Shown here one piece after another: positions 60,754 to 64,000 of a stretch of 64,000 nt of DNA. The translations under genes and the position numbers were made by a program. The stretch is taken from NCBI GenBank assembly GCA_037178675.1, contig JAYMGJ010000017.1, positions 62,001 through 126,000 on the forward strand. The letters run 5' to 3'. Source of the DNA: Scleroderma bovista (taxonomy: Eukaryota; Basidiomycota; Agaricomycetes; Boletales; Sclerodermataceae). Below the pieces are notes generated by a model that worked only from the letters and a program-made list of their open reading frames with translations, did not search any database and was not told the origin of the DNA. Within the stretch, counting starts at the first letter, position 1. Each line of letters starts with the position of its first letter.

Positions 60754-60816
60754 AGTGATGGTGGGTGATAGGAAGACTGTAGTACCACCTAGTCACACAC
60801 ATTTGTCATCATCACA

Positions 60817-60881
60817 TGCCAGGGTCATGTGACTGTTGTTTTTTTCTTTTTTTCTTTTCGAATTGGTATCCAAACCAGGCC
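60817..60881 (-). repeat. Right terminal inverted repeat of the Harbinger element
   Basis: Perfect partner of 57834-57898, followed by the TTA duplication at 60882-60884. Confidence 0.95.
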
Positions 60882-60927
60882 TTAGAAAATATTGATTGTT
60901 GAATATGCTGATATAATCATGTACACA

Positions 60928-61570
60928 AACACACGCACACACACACACTTCAAAAATGTCTCTAAGTCTCCTCACTCTGTGTCTTCTACCACCACCACCA
61001 TCACCAGCGTCAATGACGACGCAGCCACCACCACCAACGTCGACGACGACACGATGACCACCCCCAACAACGACGACAAAGCGACCACCACCACCCCCAA
61101 CAACGACAACGACGTGACCACCATCACCACCCACGTCGACGACGACGTGATCACCCACCACCCACGTCGACGTCGACGCGGCCACCACCACACCCAACGT
61201 TGACGACAATGCGACCACCATCACCACCACCACCAACGTCGACGACGACGACGCGACCACCACCACCCTTGATGACGACGACGCGACCACCCCCAACGTT
61301 GTCGATGCCGCGACCACCACCTCCAACGTTGATGATGACACGACCACCATCACCACCCACGTCGTCAATGATGCGACCACCATCACCACCAACGTCGTCG
61401 TCGACACGACGATGACCCCCAATGTCGACAACCACCCTACCTGGACGATGGCGATGTGACCACCACCCCCTACCACCCGCGTTGATAACACGGCCACCGC
61501 CAGGCACCGACAACGACAACGACAACGACCCCCCCACCTGCATTGTTGACGCAACACCAGTGATGACGAT
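60928..61570. repeat. CA run and CAC/GAC-rich array right of the transposon
   Basis: A short CA-rich run (about 60928-60950) and then trinucleotide-rich DNA from about 60980 (CCACCACC, AACGTCGACGAC words). The long minus-strand frame here is Val/Gly/Asp low complexity and not a gene. Confidence 0.65.
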
Positions 61571-63362
61571 GACGACGACCTCAAATGTATATAATATATT
61601 TAGTCTCTGTTCTGCCCCCATTAGTGTACAATATTTATTCTTTTGTACTGTACAAAATTGAACATAAATTGATTAAGATGAATATTGAATGAATTAAGGT
61701 GGTTGAAAATTAAGTACAGGCAATGAAGGTATGGGTACTATTGGCTTGTATGAGTACTTCTGGGACAGCTGGGACAGTAATAACTTTCTGATAAATCTGA
61801 TCTGGAGCATCAGAATGAAACTTATCTGAGCATGTACATCAGCAGGTATAATTATATATACATTTGAACACATTTAGCAGGGGTTGGGTTTTTGGTCATA
61901 TATATCAGCAGGTATACTGGTGATCTGGCATGATAAAAAGAAGCAACCTGTCTAAATTGATCATAATCAAGTAGACTGATAAAGATGTCCATCACTCAAA
62001 ACACTCCCAGAAAGTATATGACATGACCTAAGTGTATATCAGAATGATGCATGTGGATACACATGGAAAAAATGGTAATGTTATATAAAGGTTGAGCAGA
62101 CTCTCATCAATTTCCTGATGGAGTCTTTATTTTTCGCTCAAGCAGACTGATGTACTACAACTTTACCCATAGACACTGTTGTAGATGGGAATGGAGCCCC
62201 TTGTTGATCACAGTGGTGAGTATTTGACGATTTCAAACCTTCTCAAGTAACAGCGTCACACTGACAATATAATACAATTGTAGGACACCTCTCACGACTG
62301 TAATCGGGCGGATAATCGGTTTAAGAACAACCACAACACATTGGACATATGGAAGTGGTTCTATTGGTGCGTGTCTCATGACAACTATATCATATATATC
62401 CTGATCAGAATCCCAGAGTGTTCGCCCAGCGTCCGTGTGCTGAGACTCGACCAGCCGTCTCCCAAATTCCGCAAACTGAAGAGCTTTTCAAAAATGACAA
62501 CTGTACCATATATCCTGATCAGAATCCAGGAGCATTTGCCCAGCATACAAGCAACTACTTGTCAACATGGATGTGACGGCTGGCATCATGTGGGTCATTT
62601 TCTGTAGTGGGGAATGTAACTCATTGTGCTCTTATCAGGTACCAGGAAGGTCACTTCATTGATGTAGTATTTAGTGTCTTGGAAAAAAAAAGTGTCCGTG
62701 CGCTGAGACTTGACCCGCCGTCTCTCGAATTTCACAAACTGAAAAGCTTTCAAAGCTGTGTTTGTTAGCGTCAAGCGCATGAGGTCGCGAACAAGCATCA
62801 TTGGCATCATTCCACGTGTTGGTTATTATGAATTTAAGAAGGATACAGATTCCGGAGAGATGACTGTCCAGGTATGGCCTTATCCTCAATGGCTCATGAA
62901 TGTTGCAAAACATATTGAAGTACTCGGATACCATCAGAATCACATTGAAAGGCAGTAAAGAAAAGGCCTCAGCAGCAATGTAACGTCGTCGCCCGTTCAG
63001 CTGTGCGTGTTGTTTATGCTAATTGTGATGTTGCATCGCAATACCATCAATGTGAAGCGCCTTCAACCTCGATTGCATGTCCTTGGGGCAAACATAAGCT
63101 GTGAGGCAGGGTTGGAGTTCTCATGTTGTATGTCATTGAGGCCCTGCGGAGAGCTTGGGTAGAAGTTGAATGCAAAAGCACTGAGTGCCGACCAGTGGTG
63201 CAGAGGGAGAGAAAGAGGCTGACTAACCCTACTGGCACTGTTAACACAATACAACACTTTGTCACTAGTACATCAACTGTACCCAAATATATCTGCTCTC
63301 TACTTTGGTGGGCATACATCACTTGTATAAAATAAAATGAAAGAACACTTCGCTGGTGATTA
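61571..63362. other. AT-rich intergenic DNA, nothing recognised
   Basis: No convincing gene. A segment of about 65 bp is present twice (about 62433-62498 and 62696-62757), both with CGTCTC and GCTGAGACT and an AAACTGAARAGCTTT ending, so a local duplication or old repeat is present. Confidence 0.4.
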
Positions 63363-64000
63363 TCATGCCGCACTGTTGCCCTCATCACCATCACTGTTGT
63401 TGCTGTTATCATTTGTATCAGAGGTAATAGTTGCAGCGCTCTTCTCAGTCCCCTGCGAAGTGCGCTTCTTGTGTGGCTTGTAGACTTGTTCCCCCCAAGC
63501 ATGGTGCTCACTGTTGAGGAGGATCCTTCTTTGTCTGTCCTCTTCACTAAGCTTCTTCCAGTGACAGACCTTAGTAATTAATGCAACAAGTAATTCTTGT
63601 ACTTGGTCACACCCACCAAGTTGCCCAGGGTTGCGGATAGGCAGAAGGTCATGTGGCAAACCAATGAGCTCCACAGCAAATTTTTCAACGATTTTGCATT
63701 CATAGTTGTCATAGTTCATGCATACAGTCCTGTTGACACTGTTGTCCTGCAAAACATCACCTAGTAAATGTTGGATGTGAGGTTTATACAATAATTTGAA
63801 CAGTAGAAATAGTGACTTACCTAAACCCTTCTGAATGGTGCTACGACAGTCTCCGACTAACTTGTTCAATGGACGGGACTCATGTTGAAGAGCAGAATCA
63901 ATGTTGTCAGCTGATGAATAATGGATCAAACAATTATGCAGTAGCTTTAAAGTAATTACCAAGGCCTGAAACAACAAAGGGCTCGAGTTTGAGAGCTAAG
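63363..64000 (-). CDS. Hypothetical protein of a transposon-associated basidiomycete family, partial
   Basis: The 3' end of a gene that probably continues past the right edge. The last exon (63363-63760) joins an upstream exon through a 60 nt intron (63761-63820), giving KGL-GDVLQDNS, then MNYDNYECKIVEKFAVELIG, ITKVCHWKKLSEEDRQRR and a basic tail PHKKRTSQGTEKSA before an acidic Asn/Asp-rich end. A further intron near 63904-63957 is plausible. The pattern (M-N-Y-x-N-Y, a conserved Trp in CxW, a basic KPxKKR) matches uncharacterised proteins that are multicopy in Agaricomycetes and often lie among mobile elements. Function unknown. Confidence 0.55.

Larger units (their letters stand above)
57834..60881. 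mobile_element. PIF/Harbinger DNA transposon, complete
   Basis: A 3,048 bp element bounded by perfect 65 bp terminal inverted repeats (57834-57898 and 60817-60881), extendable by 8 bp with one mismatch, starting GGCCTGGTTTGGATACC. TTA is duplicated at 57831-57833 and 60882-60884, the PIF/Harbinger target. It encodes the two proteins of the superfamily in convergent orientation: a DDE transposase (plus) and a SANT/Myb-like protein (minus). The transposase frame has one premature stop. Confidence 0.95.

Noticed and set aside
60793..61584. 263-codon minus-strand frame right of the transposon.
   Set aside because: Starts inside the transposon end and is almost entirely Val/Gly/Asp repeats; shadow of the trinucleotide array.
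1..64000. CRISPR arrays, rRNA genes and bacterial-type operons.
   Set aside because: No spaced direct repeats, no rRNA signatures, and spliced genes throughout; the DNA is fungal nuclear.

Overview
The window reads as accessory DNA of a filamentous basidiomycete, most likely Agaricomycetes. Genes are split by many 45-65 nt introns with GT(A/G)AGT-type donors. The families present are typical of mushrooms: I66 protease inhibitors, ricin-B-fold lectins, CYP7/8-like P450s, wax-synthase-type acyltransferases and PIF/Harbinger DNA transposons. I cannot name the species. All identifications come from reading translated exons; no searches were run.

Left third (1-26.5 kb): a degenerating tandem array. 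Each module is built from an ABCB-type full transporter (minus strand), a head-to-head cytochrome P450 (plus strand) and, further on, a small secreted cysteine-rich protein (minus strand). Copy A has ABC 701-5732, P450 6495-8057 and secreted protein 14808-15360. Copy B has ABC 16354-21384, P450 22348-23910 and secreted protein 25301-25842. Copy A also carries an intact MBOAT/wax-synthase-like acyltransferase (9385-10707). Pieces of further copies survive: a 5' ABC relic (1-262), an ABC nucleotide-binding-domain relic (10921-11040) and an acyltransferase 3' relic (16177-16266). So the ancestral cassette probably joined pump, oxidase and acyltransferase, which would suit making or detoxifying and exporting a small lipophilic compound. 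Between the copies lie a glutamate-decarboxylase relic and a solo LTR with a clean target-site duplication.

Middle (27-56 kb): single genes set in decayed repeats. Intact-looking genes are a multi-pass membrane protein (27429-29919), a ricin-B-like lectin (31086-31774), two small paralogous proteins that may be beta-trefoils (36236-36802 and 45248-45821; a third copy at about 42.2 kb is broken), a transmembrane protein with a PB1-like C-terminus (50282-52761) and an I66 serine-protease inhibitor (53921-54552). Relics include a second lectin, a flavin-reductase-like protein, a CbbX/SpoVK-type AAA+ protein and a 3' fragment of the membrane-protein gene fused to that AAA+ relic. Several dispersed repeats recur at two or three places, and a roughly 1.4 kb inverted repeat surrounds two of the small paralogs.

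Right end (56-64 kb): AT-richer DNA with a complete 3,048 bp PIF/Harbinger transposon (57834-60881). It has perfect 65 bp terminal inverted repeats, a TTA target duplication, a SANT/Myb-like gene and a transposase gene stopped by one in-frame TGA just before its third catalytic residue. Trinucleotide-rich arrays of opposite strand sense flank it. A partial hypothetical gene of a family I associate with mobile elements runs off the right edge.
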